A stretch of DNA of 64,000 nucleotides from Leucothrix pacifica (GTDB taxonomy: Bacteria > Pseudomonadota > Gammaproteobacteria > Thiotrichales > Thiotrichaceae), in the NCBI RefSeq assembly GCF_003172875.1, contig NZ_QGKM01000007.1:1-64000 (forward strand). Reading direction: 5' to 3'. The notes under the pieces are model-generated. The model ran no database searches. It had not been told where the DNA came from and was given only the letters and a program-made list of their open reading frames with translations. Shown piece by piece: positions 25,822 through 34,019 of this stretch. A program made the translations under genes and the position numbers. Within the stretch, counting starts at the first letter, position 1. The number at the start of each line of letters is the position of its first letter.

Positions 25822-26835
25822 CTAATCCCAAATCAATGGTTCTTCATCAAGCAAGGCTGACTGCTCTTTCAATGCAAGGATATGATCATCCCAATATCTG
25901 GCAGTATAAAACCACGGGAACGCCAACTGAAACGCCGGATCTTCCGCACGCTTTGCCAACCACCCTGCATAATGAATCATTCGCAATGTGCGCAGCGCTT
26001 CGACTAAATGCAGCTCTTTGGGGTTAAAATCGCGGAACTGCGTGTAACCAATCAATATATCCATTAAACGCGCTTGCTGATACGGGCGCTCACCGGACAA
26101 ATACATCCATAAATCCTGAATCGCGGGACCCATGCGGGCATCATCAAAATCAACGATGTGCGGCACTTCATCCCAGTACAAAATATTACCGGGGTGGCAG
26201 TCGCCGTGAATGCGTAATTGCTGTACTGAACCTGCCGCACTGAAGTGGTCATTAATCTTTACCAGTAAGTCATCAATTAAGTTGCGGTAAGCCACTTCCA
26301 TTCCCGCAGGGAGCTTTCCCTCGCTTAATAAATACTGCGAAGGGGCAGCTCCGTAACTCTCAATATCTACGGCGGGACGATGCTTGAAATCAGCCTGTTC
26401 GCCATGCAAATGAATGCGCGCTAAAAATCGCCCAATGACCTCTAATTGGTCTGGATTATCCAGCTCTGGTGTGCGACCAGACACTCGTGGGTAGAGCGAA
26501 AAACGGAATTCACCATGCTGATGGATGCTTTCGCCCTGTGCGTTGTAAAGTGGCGCAACAACAGGTAATTCGCTGTCGACCAGCTCACGGGTGAAATCAT
26601 GCTCTTCCTGAATGGACTCATTATCCCAGCGAGCAGGGCGATAGAATTTAGCAATGAGCGGCGCACCGTCCTCAATCCCTAATTGGTAGACTCGGTTTTC
26701 ATAGCTGTTGAGAGCCTGGAAACTACCCGAGCAGAAGTAACCCTGACTTTCAACAGCGTCGAGAATTTCATCAGGTGACAGATTCTGGAACGCGCTGATT
26801 TCGGGTTCTGAGGCTGCTGGTTCGAGGATATTCAT
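25822..26835 (-). CDS. srkA: stress response kinase A (SrkA/YihE/RdoA)
   Basis: A 337-residue Ser/Thr kinase of the choline/APH-kinase fold. The catalytic loop HGDCHPGNILYWD and the metal-binding IVDFDDARMGP are intact, as are the N-terminal ENRVYQLG and the WLAKRAEDPAFQLAFPWF ending characteristic of SrkA. E. coli SrkA counteracts MazE/MazF-linked cell death and protects under stress. In E. coli it is followed by dsbA; here the downstream neighbour is converging and unrelated. Length is normal (about 330). The gene forms a one-gene unit. Confidence 0.93.
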   Translation of the reverse strand: MNILEPAASEPEISAFQNLSPDEILDAVESQGYFCSGSFQALNSYENRVYQLGIEDGAPLIAKFYRPARWDNESIQEEHDFTRELVDSELPVVAPLYNAQGESIHQHGEFRFSLYPRVSGRTPELDNPDQLEVIGRFLARIHLHGEQADFKHRPAVDIESYGAAPSQYLLSEGKLPAGMEVAYRNLIDDLLVKINDHFSAAGSVQQLRIHGDCHPGNILYWDEVPHIVDFDDARMGPAIQDLWMYLSGERPYQQARLMDILIGYTQFRDFNPKELHLVEALRTLRMIHYAGWLAKRAEDPAFQLAFPWFYTARYWDDHILALKEQSALLDEEPLIWD

Positions 26836-26918
26836 GGTGTTTTGGATTCCAAATGGATTTACACTCTCACTAATGCTTTAACGATTACATAACTCGAAAC
26901 TATCACAAGCACTTACAC

Positions 26919-28103
26919 TTAAAACCCCGAACGCAGCACCTCATAACAAGCGCCCATTGTGTGATAATCCGTCTTTCCTGCCGGAGATTTAAGATCATCA
27001 AACTTCTGGTTATCCTGCGTCAAAATACGATACCAAGCCCCATACTCATGATCCACCATATGCTGCCAACTGTATTCCCAAATCTTCTCATACCACTCGG
27101 AGTATTTCGCATCTCCGGTCGCTTCAGCCAGTAACGCTGCAGCCGCAAAACTCTCAGCTTGTACCCAGAAATACTTATCGCCATCGCACACCGAACCATC
27201 GGGCGCAAAGCCATAACAAATACCACCGTTCACCTCATCCCACGCAGGCGCTAAAGCACGGTCAAACAACTCTTTGGCACGTGGTATCAACCAATCCATC
27301 GGGCGATGACGATTTAGAATAAGCAGTAACTTCGCCCACTCTGTTTGATGACCCGGTTGAAATCCCCAAGGGCGGAATAAGTGCTTCGGATCATCCTTGT
27401 TGTAGTCCCAATCAACCTCCCAGTTAGCATCATAATGCTCCCATACCAAGCCATCCGCTTTGGCTGCCTGACGCTGGGTAATATTGCTTGCCAACAACTC
27501 AGCACGATCTAAAAAGCGCGTCTCGCCAGTTGCTTCATAAGCCCATAACATGGCTTCGCAACTGTGCATATTGGCATTTTGCCCACGGTAATCACCAACT
27601 ACAGAGAAATCGGCATTAGCCTCATCACGATACAGACCCGCCGCTTCATCCCAAAAGTGCGCTTCCATCAAATCCCATGCCGATTGCAATGTGTCACGAC
27701 CCGCTTCAACACCGGCTAATAACGCGGTAGCACCTGCCACAATGACAAACGCCAAGCCGTAACAGTGATTGGTTGCATCCTCTACGCCATTTTTGCCAAT
27801 CAACCAAATATAGCCTTGGCTTTCCGCTTGACGATGTGCAGTTTCCAGGTAGTTCAGACCGTGCTCAACCCACGGCAATAAGCTGTCATCTTTAAAATAA
27901 CGCGCTGCCATTGCGTAATTAAATACGAAGCGTGTGCTACTGACTAAGTGACGGGTGTCGGCATCGTAAATGCTGCCATCATCGCGAAAATGCTGAAAAA
28001 ATCCACCGTTCTCATCAAATACATTGGGCTGATAAAAAGCCAGTGTGGTTTGGATGTGCTTTTCCAATGTGGAAGCTGATTTAAAGTCTGGGAAGGTCAT
28101 CAT
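26919..28103 (-). CDS. AGE-family sugar epimerase/isomerase (YihS / mannose isomerase-like)
   Basis: A 394-residue (alpha/alpha)6-barrel enzyme of the N-acylglucosamine 2-epimerase family. Landmarks are GGFFQHFRDDGSIYDADTRHLVSSTRFVFNYAMA at the N-terminus, the central NANMHSCEAMLWAY, and WGFQPGHQTEWAKLLL, whose His residues are placed like the catalytic His of YihS and mannose isomerases. Such enzymes interconvert aldoses and ketoses (mannose/fructose, sulfoquinovose/sulfofructose). No sulfoquinovose genes are present, so D-mannose or a related sugar is the default. The start is one of two adjacent ATGs following GAGAGAG; TTG 9 bases upstream is less likely. Confidence 0.9.
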   Translation of the reverse strand: MMTFPDFKSASTLEKHIQTTLAFYQPNVFDENGGFFQHFRDDGSIYDADTRHLVSSTRFVFNYAMAARYFKDDSLLPWVEHGLNYLETAHRQAESQGYIWLIGKNGVEDATNHCYGLAFVIVAGATALLAGVEAGRDTLQSAWDLMEAHFWDEAAGLYRDEANADFSVVGDYRGQNANMHSCEAMLWAYEATGETRFLDRAELLASNITQRQAAKADGLVWEHYDANWEVDWDYNKDDPKHLFRPWGFQPGHQTEWAKLLLILNRHRPMDWLIPRAKELFDRALAPAWDEVNGGICYGFAPDGSVCDGDKYFWVQAESFAAAALLAEATGDAKYSEWYEKIWEYSWQHMVDHEYGAWYRILTQDNQKFDDLKSPAGKTDYHTMGACYEVLRSGF

Positions 28104-28253
28104 CTCTCTCAATTACTAAGCGTAAACAAATGGCTATTCAGTCTAGCGCAGTCTTTTACTGTCGGTTTACAAATTACACCCTTATTCCGAGGAGTGTCTG
28201 TAAAAGCTCACAGTATACTCTTTATATCAACATTATCTGCAGAGGAAATAACG

Positions 28254-28835
28254 ATGTCTGAACAGGCTATCAGTAACTACCCCATACCTAAACTTGAGGA
28301 TATGCCAGATGATATTCGCGCGCTGATTTTAGAGGTACAGGAAAAATCCGGTTTTATTCCGAATATTTTTTTGGCATTAGCGCATCGCCCCGCAGAGTTT
28401 CGGGCGTTTTTTGCCTATCACGACGCTTTAATGGAAAAGGATGAGGGCTTGACCAAGGCTGAGCGTGAAATGATTGTGGTCGCGACCTCTGGCTTGAACC
28501 AATGTCAATATTGTGTGGTGGCACATGGCGCTATTTTACGAATCCGTGCGAAGAACCCGTTGATCGCAGATCAGATCGCCGTGAACTATCGCAAGAGTGA
28601 TATTAGCGAACGTCAAAGGGTGATGTTGGATTTTGCAGCCAAAGTTTGTAAGCAAGCAGAAGAGGTGTCTGAGGAGGATTATCAATTGCTGCGCGAGCAT
28701 GGTTTTACGGAAGATGATATTTGGGATATCGGCGCGATTACAGCTTTTTTTGGGTTATCAAATCGTATGGTGAATATGGCCAGTATTCGGCCTAATGATG
28801 AGTTTTATATGTTGGGGCGGGTGCCACGGAAGTAG
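28254..28835 (+). CDS. AhpD-like peroxidase-related protein (CMD family)
   Basis: A 193-residue protein of the uncharacterised peroxidase-related (CMD/AhpD) family. The active-site motif is QCQYCVVAHG, a CxxC with a following His as in AhpD, in the segment REMIVVATSGLNQCQYC. AhpD-type proteins shuttle electrons to peroxiredoxins or have weak peroxidase activity. The start chosen (MSEQAIS) follows AGAGGA; the frame is open for 20 codons upstream without a site. It is not linked to the ahpCF locus, which lies 15 kb away. Different subfamily from the PcaC-like gene at 3816. Confidence 0.9.
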   Translation: MSEQAISNYPIPKLEDMPDDIRALILEVQEKSGFIPNIFLALAHRPAEFRAFFAYHDALMEKDEGLTKAEREMIVVATSGLNQCQYCVVAHGAILRIRAKNPLIADQIAVNYRKSDISERQRVMLDFAAKVCKQAEEVSEEDYQLLREHGFTEDDIWDIGAITAFFGLSNRMVNMASIRPNDEFYMLGRVPRK

Positions 28836-28840
28836 CTAAT

Positions 28841-28858
28841 TTCCGTTCTTGAACGGAA
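28841..28858. terminator. short perfect hairpin after AhpD-like gene
   Basis: TTCCGTTC and GAACGGAA are exact inverses separated by two bases, starting six bases after the stop codon. An 8-bp stem with almost no loop is more stable as a four-base-loop hairpin (six pairs). There is no U-run, so it may be an mRNA-end stabiliser or operator rather than an intrinsic terminator. Confidence 0.4.
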
Positions 28859-29002
28859 TCACTAATATGGGATTCATGCATCATAAGCGTTCTTAACAGC
28901 TATCACTGCGGGTTATCTGGCTTAAACCAGAACTCGCAAAAGCGCTACCGAAGCCTGACAAAGTTTTGCTAAACTGGCCCTATCACAACAAGGACCCAGA
29001 TC

Positions 29003-29608
29003 ATGAATCATCTACTCAATTACAGGGCCCTGAATAACCGTTATTTCATTATCAGACACGGACAAAGCCTCGCTAACCAACAGGGGCTGATTGTCAGCAC
29101 ACCTGAAAATGGTGTGAATGGCTATGGCTTAAGTGATCACGGCAAAGCGCAAGTTAAAAACAGTCTCAGCCAATGCCGGAGTATTTCAGATGTATCCTGC
29201 ATTATTAGTTCTGATTTCAAACGTGCTTATGAGACCGCACAAATTGCACTGGATTACTTACAAGGTACGGTTGCGGATATTGTCCTTGAGGAAGCACTTC
29301 GTGAACGAAATTTTGGTGATTTTGAGTTATCGAAAAGTGGCCACTACCAAGCAGTCTGGGATGCCGATGCTTTGGACTCCACACACACTCAGTATCAGGT
29401 AGAAAGCGCAGCGTCGGTAATGTCACGGGTCAGTCAATTGATTCTAACGCTCGAGGAACGTTACACAGGTCAGAGTATTCTGCTGGTTTCTCATGGTGAC
29501 ACGCTGCAAATATTACAGATAGCGTTTGGTAAACAGCCTGCTTCAACTCACCGCCAATTAGCGCCTCTGGAGACGGCTGAGATCAGGGAATTACACTTAG
29601 CAGATTAA
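29003..29608 (+). CDS. histidine phosphatase family protein
   Basis: A 201-residue phosphatase of the phosphoglycerate-mutase-like superfamily. The catalytic RHG is in YFIIRHGQSLANQQG, with the second conserved Arg in SSDFKRAYETAQIAL, the acid in EALRERNFGDFE and the late His in LVSHGDTLQIL. Such enzymes dephosphorylate small phosphometabolites, but the substrate is not predictable. It lies in the place where mnmG would be expected beyond mnmE, on the opposite strand and convergent with mnmE. Confidence 0.92.
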   Translation: MNHLLNYRALNNRYFIIRHGQSLANQQGLIVSTPENGVNGYGLSDHGKAQVKNSLSQCRSISDVSCIISSDFKRAYETAQIALDYLQGTVADIVLEEALRERNFGDFELSKSGHYQAVWDADALDSTHTQYQVESAASVMSRVSQLILTLEERYTGQSILLVSHGDTLQILQIAFGKQPASTHRQLAPLETAEIRELHLAD

Positions 29609-29799
29609 AAGTTCGAGTCCCTGAAAGTTCAGATCCGCTAATAAATATTTTTTACTAACCAAAGTGTTAGCAGTGTATGTTTCATGTGAAACACTTATGC
29701 AGCTGAGCCTTATTTCAAGGTTGAGTATCACATCAGTCACTTGGCGGATGCAGGATACCGAGAGGTAATTCGAGTCTGTCTAAGAATGGCGGCGGGGGT
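29609..29799. other. gap between histidine phosphatase and mnmE
   Basis: A 190-bp convergent gap. It contains the parS-like palindrome at 29678-29693. The phrase AGTTCGAGTCC at 29612 resembles a tRNA T-loop but there is no acceptor stem or other arm around it. Nothing else is recognisable. Confidence 0.5.
29678..29693. other. parS-like site (one mismatch)
   Basis: TGTTTCATGTGAAACA differs from the bacterial parS consensus TGTTTCACGTGAAACA only at one central base. It is about 4 kb from oriC in the convergent gap beyond mnmE, close to where parA/parB lie in most relatives. It probably binds ParB, perhaps weakly. See also the perfect copy inside recF. Confidence 0.6.
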
Positions 29800-31137
29800 T
29801 TACTTGCCAATACAAAACGAACTAAAAATCTCACCCAGAAGATCATCAGGTGTAAATCGCCCTGTAATCTGCCCTAAGGCATCCTGTGCCAGCCTTAGTT
29901 CCTCTGCCATGAGTTCACCTGCATTAAACACTTTGAGTTGTTCTGAGGCATTATCAACCGCTATCTGAGTCTCTTCCAATGCTTGCAAGTGTCGACGACG
30001 AGCGATAAACAAGTCTTCACTATCTGCCTGATAACCCATGCGCTGTTTCAAGACTTCACGTAGCGCATCAATCCCTAAGCCTTGTTTAGCAGAGATATAC
30101 AGATGCTCGCCATGTTGCCCCACCTCATGACCACTCTTATCAATTTTATTATGAACGGTTAGACGCGGTAGATGCTCTGGCATTTTCTCCAGTAAACCAT
30201 GATGAGTCTGGTCTGCTGCTTCTGTATCATCGACTAGAAACAGAATGAGATCTGCTTTATCAATCGCTTGCCATGCGCGTGCTATACCAATCTTCTCAAC
30301 CGGATCATCGCTGTCGCGTAGACCTGCTGTGTCGATAATATGCAGTGGCATACCGTCCAGATTAATGGATTCGCGAAGTACGTCACGTGTTGTCCCGGCA
30401 TGCTCAGTGACGATAGCCGTATCCTGACCCGCCAAAGCATTCAGCAAACTAGACTTACCAGCGTTGGGTTTACCTACGATAACCAATTGCATGCCCTCAC
30501 GTAGCAAACTGCCTTGTTTGGCTTTATCAAAAATATTGTGGAGTTGTTGCTGGATAGCGTCTATGCGATCAACAACACGTTGGTCGGCCAAAAAATCGAT
30601 TTCCTCTTCCGGAAAGTCTAATGCCGCTTCCACATACATTCTAAGCTCGGTGACTTGTGTTAGCAGTGAGTTGATTGCAGCGGAAAAATCACCTTGTAGT
30701 GATCTTAAGGCAGAACGAGCGGCTTGCTCACTACTGCTGTCAATCAGATCTGCAATGGCTTCAGCCTGAGCCAGGTCTAGCTTGTCATTGAGAAATGCTC
30801 GTTCTGAGAATTCACCGGGTCTTGCTAATCTGGCACCGTTTTGTAGACAGGCTTGTAGCAACATATCCATGACGATCTTACCGCCATGACCTTGTAATTC
30901 AAGAACATCTTCACCGGTAAACGAGTTAGGCCCGGGGAAATAGATAGCGACGCCGTCATCCAGAACTTGTTTATCTGTTCCGAGAAATTGACGATGTGAG
31001 GCGCGATGCGGTTTAGTGAGTTGGCCGAGCATGGCTTCTGCAATTTGTGAAACCTTGGGGCCGGAGAGGCGTATTATGCCAACACCACCGCGACCTGCCG
31101 GAGTGGCAATGGCCGCGATGGTGTCATTTGTGTACAT
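29800..31137 (-). CDS. mnmE: tRNA modification GTPase MnmE (TrmE)
   Basis: A 445-residue GTPase that with MnmG installs the cmnm5 group on U34 of several tRNAs. The N-terminal folate-binding domain begins [23 protein letters not shown]. The G1 motif [14 protein letters not shown], the G3 DTAGLRDS and the G4 NKID lie in the middle, and the invariant C-terminal CIGK closes the protein. Length is normal. It follows yidC by 11 bp on the same strand, the usual rpmH-rnpA-(yidD)-yidC-mnmE order. MnmG is not downstream in this window. Confidence 0.98.
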   Translation of the reverse strand: MYTNDTIAAIATPAGRGGVGIIRLSGPKVSQIAEAMLGQLTKPHRASHRQFLGTDKQVLDDGVAIYFPGPNSFTGEDVLELQGHGGKIVMDMLLQACLQNGARLARPGEFSERAFLNDKLDLAQAEAIADLIDSSSEQAARSALRSLQGDFSAAINSLLTQVTELRMYVEAALDFPEEEIDFLADQRVVDRIDAIQQQLHNIFDKAKQGSLLREGMQLVIVGKPNAGKSSLLNALAGQDTAIVTEHAGTTRDVLRESINLDGMPLHIIDTAGLRDSDDPVEKIGIARAWQAIDKADLILFLVDDTEAADQTHHGLLEKMPEHLPRLTVHNKIDKSGHEVGQHGEHLYISAKQGLGIDALREVLKQRMGYQADSEDLFIARRRHLQALEETQIAVDNASEQLKVFNAGELMAEELRLAQDALGQITGRFTPDDLLGEIFSSFCIGK

Positions 31138-31148
31138 CAGGCTAAGTC

Positions 31149-32801
31149 CTAGCTTAGTACAGGGGCTGCATCACCCACGATTTTCTTTGTAATTACGTAC
31201 TGTTGTGCTATTGACAACACGTTGTTGACCACCCAGTACAGTACCAGACCAGCAGGGAAGAACAGGAACATAACCGTAAATACGACCGGTAAGAACTGGA
31301 AGATCTTCTGCTGCATAGGATCAGCCATCTGTGGTGGATTCAGACGCTGTTGGATGTACATACTCGCGCCCATTAGTAACGGTAGTACGAAGTACGGGTC
31401 CATCACTGATAAGTCTTTAAACCACAGAATCCATGGTGCTTGACGTAGTTCCACACTTTCTAAAAGCACCCAGTACAGTCCCATGAATACCGGCATCTGG
31501 ATCAGGATCGGTAAACAACCACCCAGTGGATTAATCTTTTCCTTACGGTAAAAATCCATGGTTGCTTTCTGCTTAGCCTGTGGGTCAGCTTTATGTTTTT
31601 CGTTGATCTCTTTGATCTTTGGTCCAAGCTTCTTCATTTTTGCCATGGAGCGATAACTGATCGCAGATGGATAGAAGAAAATAATTTTGATCAGAATGGT
31701 CATCAAAATGATGGTCCAGCCCCAGTTGCCTACCACATCATGGATTTTGTTCATCATCCAGAAAATGGGTTTGGAGACGAAACTGAAGATTCCATAATCT
31801 ACGGTCAGGTCTAAACCAGGAGACATTTTTTCAAGTTTTGCCTGGGTCTTCGGGCCAACATAAAACTGACTTTTAAAGACTCCGGCTTTACCGTCAGGCA
31901 CGGTTAACAGTGGAGAGCTAACGCCCAGAATATGGTTGCTATTGTTAGGTATGAACTTGGTGTAGTAGTTGTTGGTCGCTTCAGGTCCCGGAATCCATGC
32001 ACTAATGAAATAGTGCTCCAGCATTGCTGCCCATCCGCCTTTGATCGGTTGTTTCAGGTCAGTATCTTGTATGTCACCGAAGTCTACTTTGACGTATTTG
32101 TCATCATAGTAAGCACCACCAACATATGAAACAGAGGTTAATCCCATACCTTCACTTTCATGTACACCGTGGGTTAACTGGTGATATTCACTACCCACCC
32201 ATGTTTCACCGGATTGGTTGTTAATCGTCTGGTTCACGTCGACTAAGAACTTGCCTCTGGTAAACGTGAAGGTCTTGATAACGTTAAGGCCATTAGGTGA
32301 GGTCCACGTCAGTGGCACTACTAATGTGTCACTATCGCCTAAATCGAACTCTGCTTTCTCGGTAGTAAAAGCAGCGTAGTGATTAGGTGCTTTCTCAGGA
32401 CTACCATCCGTTGCTACCAGTCCGGATTGAGCGGCATAGCTTTTCGCGATATCTAATACACGTACCGGATTATCGGGTTCGTCCAGACTAACAGGGTAGG
32501 TCAACAGATCTGCCTGAAGTATGGTACCGCCCGTTAGACTAATTTCAAGATCCAGTACGTCGGTTTTAACCCGGATATTCTTTCCGCTAACAACATTACC
32601 AGCCGTTGCACCGTTAGCTGAAGCGGCAGGTAAACCTTGTGCTTGTGGCACATCAAGCTGTGCGGTGTTCGTCGCAGCTATCCCTTGAGTCGTTGGTGTG
32701 TTTGCAACCGGAGGAGGGGCATTTCTTTGCTGCCAGGTTTGCCAAATCATGAAGGTAATGAAAGCCAACATGAGGTAGAGAAGTGGGCGTTGTTGTTCCA
32801 T
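31149..32801 (-). CDS. yidC: membrane protein insertase YidC
   Basis: A 550-residue insertase of the Gram-negative type. TM1 ([18 protein letters not shown]) is followed by a periplasmic P1 domain (about 55-345) and a C-terminal 60KD_IMP core with five helices, including [23 protein letters not shown]. The conserved Arg of the hydrophilic groove lies in the [14 protein letters not shown] region. It inserts membrane proteins alone or with SecYEG. The start codon follows rnpA by only three bases and uses an AGGA site located in the rnpA 3' end. There is no room for yidD, which usually overlaps both genes. Confidence 0.98.
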   Translation of the reverse strand: MEQQRPLLYLMLAFITFMIWQTWQQRNAPPPVANTPTTQGIAATNTAQLDVPQAQGLPAASANGATAGNVVSGKNIRVKTDVLDLEISLTGGTILQADLLTYPVSLDEPDNPVRVLDIAKSYAAQSGLVATDGSPEKAPNHYAAFTTEKAEFDLGDSDTLVVPLTWTSPNGLNVIKTFTFTRGKFLVDVNQTINNQSGETWVGSEYHQLTHGVHESEGMGLTSVSYVGGAYYDDKYVKVDFGDIQDTDLKQPIKGGWAAMLEHYFISAWIPGPEATNNYYTKFIPNNSNHILGVSSPLLTVPDGKAGVFKSQFYVGPKTQAKLEKMSPGLDLTVDYGIFSFVSKPIFWMMNKIHDVVGNWGWTIILMTILIKIIFFYPSAISYRSMAKMKKLGPKIKEINEKHKADPQAKQKATMDFYRKEKINPLGGCLPILIQMPVFMGLYWVLLESVELRQAPWILWFKDLSVMDPYFVLPLLMGASMYIQQRLNPPQMADPMQQKIFQFLPVVFTVMFLFFPAGLVLYWVVNNVLSIAQQYVITKKIVGDAAPVLS

Positions 32802-32804
32802 GGA

Positions 32805-33158
32805 TTATCCTGGGAGTTTTTTGCAAATGTATCGCCACTGAGTATCCAGCTGCGTGCGAATTTCTTGGCTCGGCAATTCTACCGCGCCCTTGCGACACAT
32901 GGCAATAATATCTATGGAGGGAAGCTCCGTCTGGTGACGAAAGCTTTCGCGGATGAGCCGTTTGATGCGATTGCGATCAACCGCAAGTCTTACACTTTTT
33001 TTTGCGATAGCAAGACCCAATCTAGGATAACCCAGATCGTTTTCTCTCACTAGCAGGGTAAAATTGGGGTTACCAAATCGTCTTGCTTTTGCAAAAACAA
33101 ATTGGTAATGCTCTGCGGTAAGGAGTCTTCGTTCCCTACTAAAACTTTGCCCTGTCAT
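32805..33158 (-). CDS. rnpA: ribonuclease P protein component
   Basis: A 117-residue basic protein that helps RNase P RNA bind pre-tRNA. The conserved basic motif AVDRNRIKRLIRESFRHQ is intact, and RERRLLTAEHYQFVFAKARRFG opens the protein as in other RnpA. Length is typical. It lies 45 bp downstream of rpmH and just before yidC on the minus strand. Confidence 0.96.
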   Translation of the reverse strand: MTGQSFSRERRLLTAEHYQFVFAKARRFGNPNFTLLVRENDLGYPRLGLAIAKKSVRLAVDRNRIKRLIRESFRHQTELPSIDIIAMCRKGAVELPSQEIRTQLDTQWRYICKKLPG

Positions 33159-33203
33159 TGCGTTTTCCGCACAGGGCTTAAATAAAGCCCCGAGCCGAAA
33201 AAA

Positions 33204-33338
33204 TTATGGACAAAGTAGTGCGCGACCTTTTGCTCTACGAGCTTTAATCACCTTACGTCCGCCAACAGTACTCATACGTGCACGGAAACCGTGAGTACGT
33301 GCGCGCTTCAGATTGCTGGGTTGAAATGTTCTTTTCAT
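33204..33338 (-). CDS. rpmH: 50S ribosomal protein L34
   Basis: A 44-residue protein read directly from the sequence: it begins [18 protein letters not shown], continues [20 protein letters not shown] and ends RALLCP. This is the complete L34, small and strongly basic, except that the C-terminus is a variant of the usual LTA/LSA-type ending. First gene of the rpmH-rnpA-yidC-mnmE run, with a well-formed promoter upstream. Confidence 0.97.
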   Translation of the reverse strand: MKRTFQPSNLKRARTHGFRARMSTVGGRKVIKARRAKGRALLCP

Positions 33339-33409
33339 GGTAGTAAACCTGGGTTCAACGTTATTAGCTTGCCAGTCAGCGATTTCTCTGACATGGCGGA
33401 AGGGCGAAG

Positions 33410-33438
33410 AAAATAATGCAATGTTCGGATGATGTCAA
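33410..33438 (-). promoter_or_regulatory. sigma-70 promoter of rpmH
   Basis: On the minus strand, TTGACA (33433-33438) is followed by exactly 17 bases and then TATTTT (33410-33415). The -35 box is perfect and the -10 box has two changes. It lies 72 bp upstream of the rpmH start and is expected to drive rpmH-rnpA-yidC-mnmE. Confidence 0.7.
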
Positions 33439-33439
33439 T

Positions 33440-34000
33440 CTTTTTTCAAATCTGTTTCTGATTTAAACCGGACAAGACATCTATAGCCTGTGCTTGGTTG
33501 TTATTTATATCTTATATATATAAAGATAAAAGTAATAATAAGGGCGCTTGTTTTATGTGGATTAGTTCAGTTCTCCATTGTGATTCAATGACTTATTAAT
33601 TAACGCTGCTCTGTACCAGTTATGTTTAATTCAGGGAAAAAATGTTGATGATATGTGGATAACTTAAGTATGGGTATTTATCCACAGTTTATTCAGCAGT
33701 AGTCCTCTTAGTTACGCTATGTGTTATGCACAAGTCTTTTTTTGTGGGGGTTAGAGGTTTTTTTCCCGTTAAATACTAAGCGTAACAAGTATTTAGCCGC
33801 GATTTCATTTTTTCTGTGAATAAAAACAGATTAAAAAACGATCAGGTTATTATGGGGGATTCCTCTGCTTGGTTAAAAATATCAATAAAAACAAAAGTTT
33901 AAATTGGTTTTAGTCATCACTAGGAAAAAAATATAATTTTCTAGTTGTGGATAAAACAAGGTTTCTAGTAAACTAGTTAGCCCTCGTTTGTGAACCCTCC
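33440..34000. other. chromosomal replication origin oriC
   Basis: The AT-rich gap between rpmH and dnaA. Five sites match the DnaA box TTATNCACA: TTATCCACA at 33654-33662 (minus), 33678-33686 (plus) and 33946-33954 (minus); TTATGCACA at 33724-33732 (plus); TTATTCACA at 33815-33823 (minus). A near match (one base off) is at 33556-33564. The stretch 33500-33545 is almost pure A/T and is the best candidate for the unwinding element. Only one GATC was noticed (about 33839), unlike the Dam-rich enterobacterial origin. Position between rpmH and dnaA is the classic location in Pseudomonas-like gammaproteobacteria. Confidence 0.85.
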
Positions 34001-34019
34001 TACCGGTGTACATCGTCTT

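Noticed and set aside
3816-28835. PcaC-like gene at 3816 and AhpD-like gene at 28254 as a linked pair
   Set aside because: They belong to different CMD subfamilies (no CxxC versus CxxC) and lie 24 kb apart.
29609-29630. tRNA T-loop-like phrase AGTTCGAGTCC
   Set aside because: No anticodon arm, D arm or acceptor stem is found on either side, and the phrase begins right after the stop of the histidine phosphatase gene.
32637-33053. 138-codon plus-strand frame across rnpA/yidC, a place where yidD might be sought
   Set aside because: It is antisense to two certain genes, and its sequence has none of the YidD features (small Cys-rich protein with a CCxYPSCS-like core).
33500-33990. Possible CRISPR or iteron array in the AT-rich origin region
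   Set aside because: Repeats are DnaA boxes in both orientations at irregular spacing, without equal spacers; they fit oriC rather than CRISPR or plasmid iterons.
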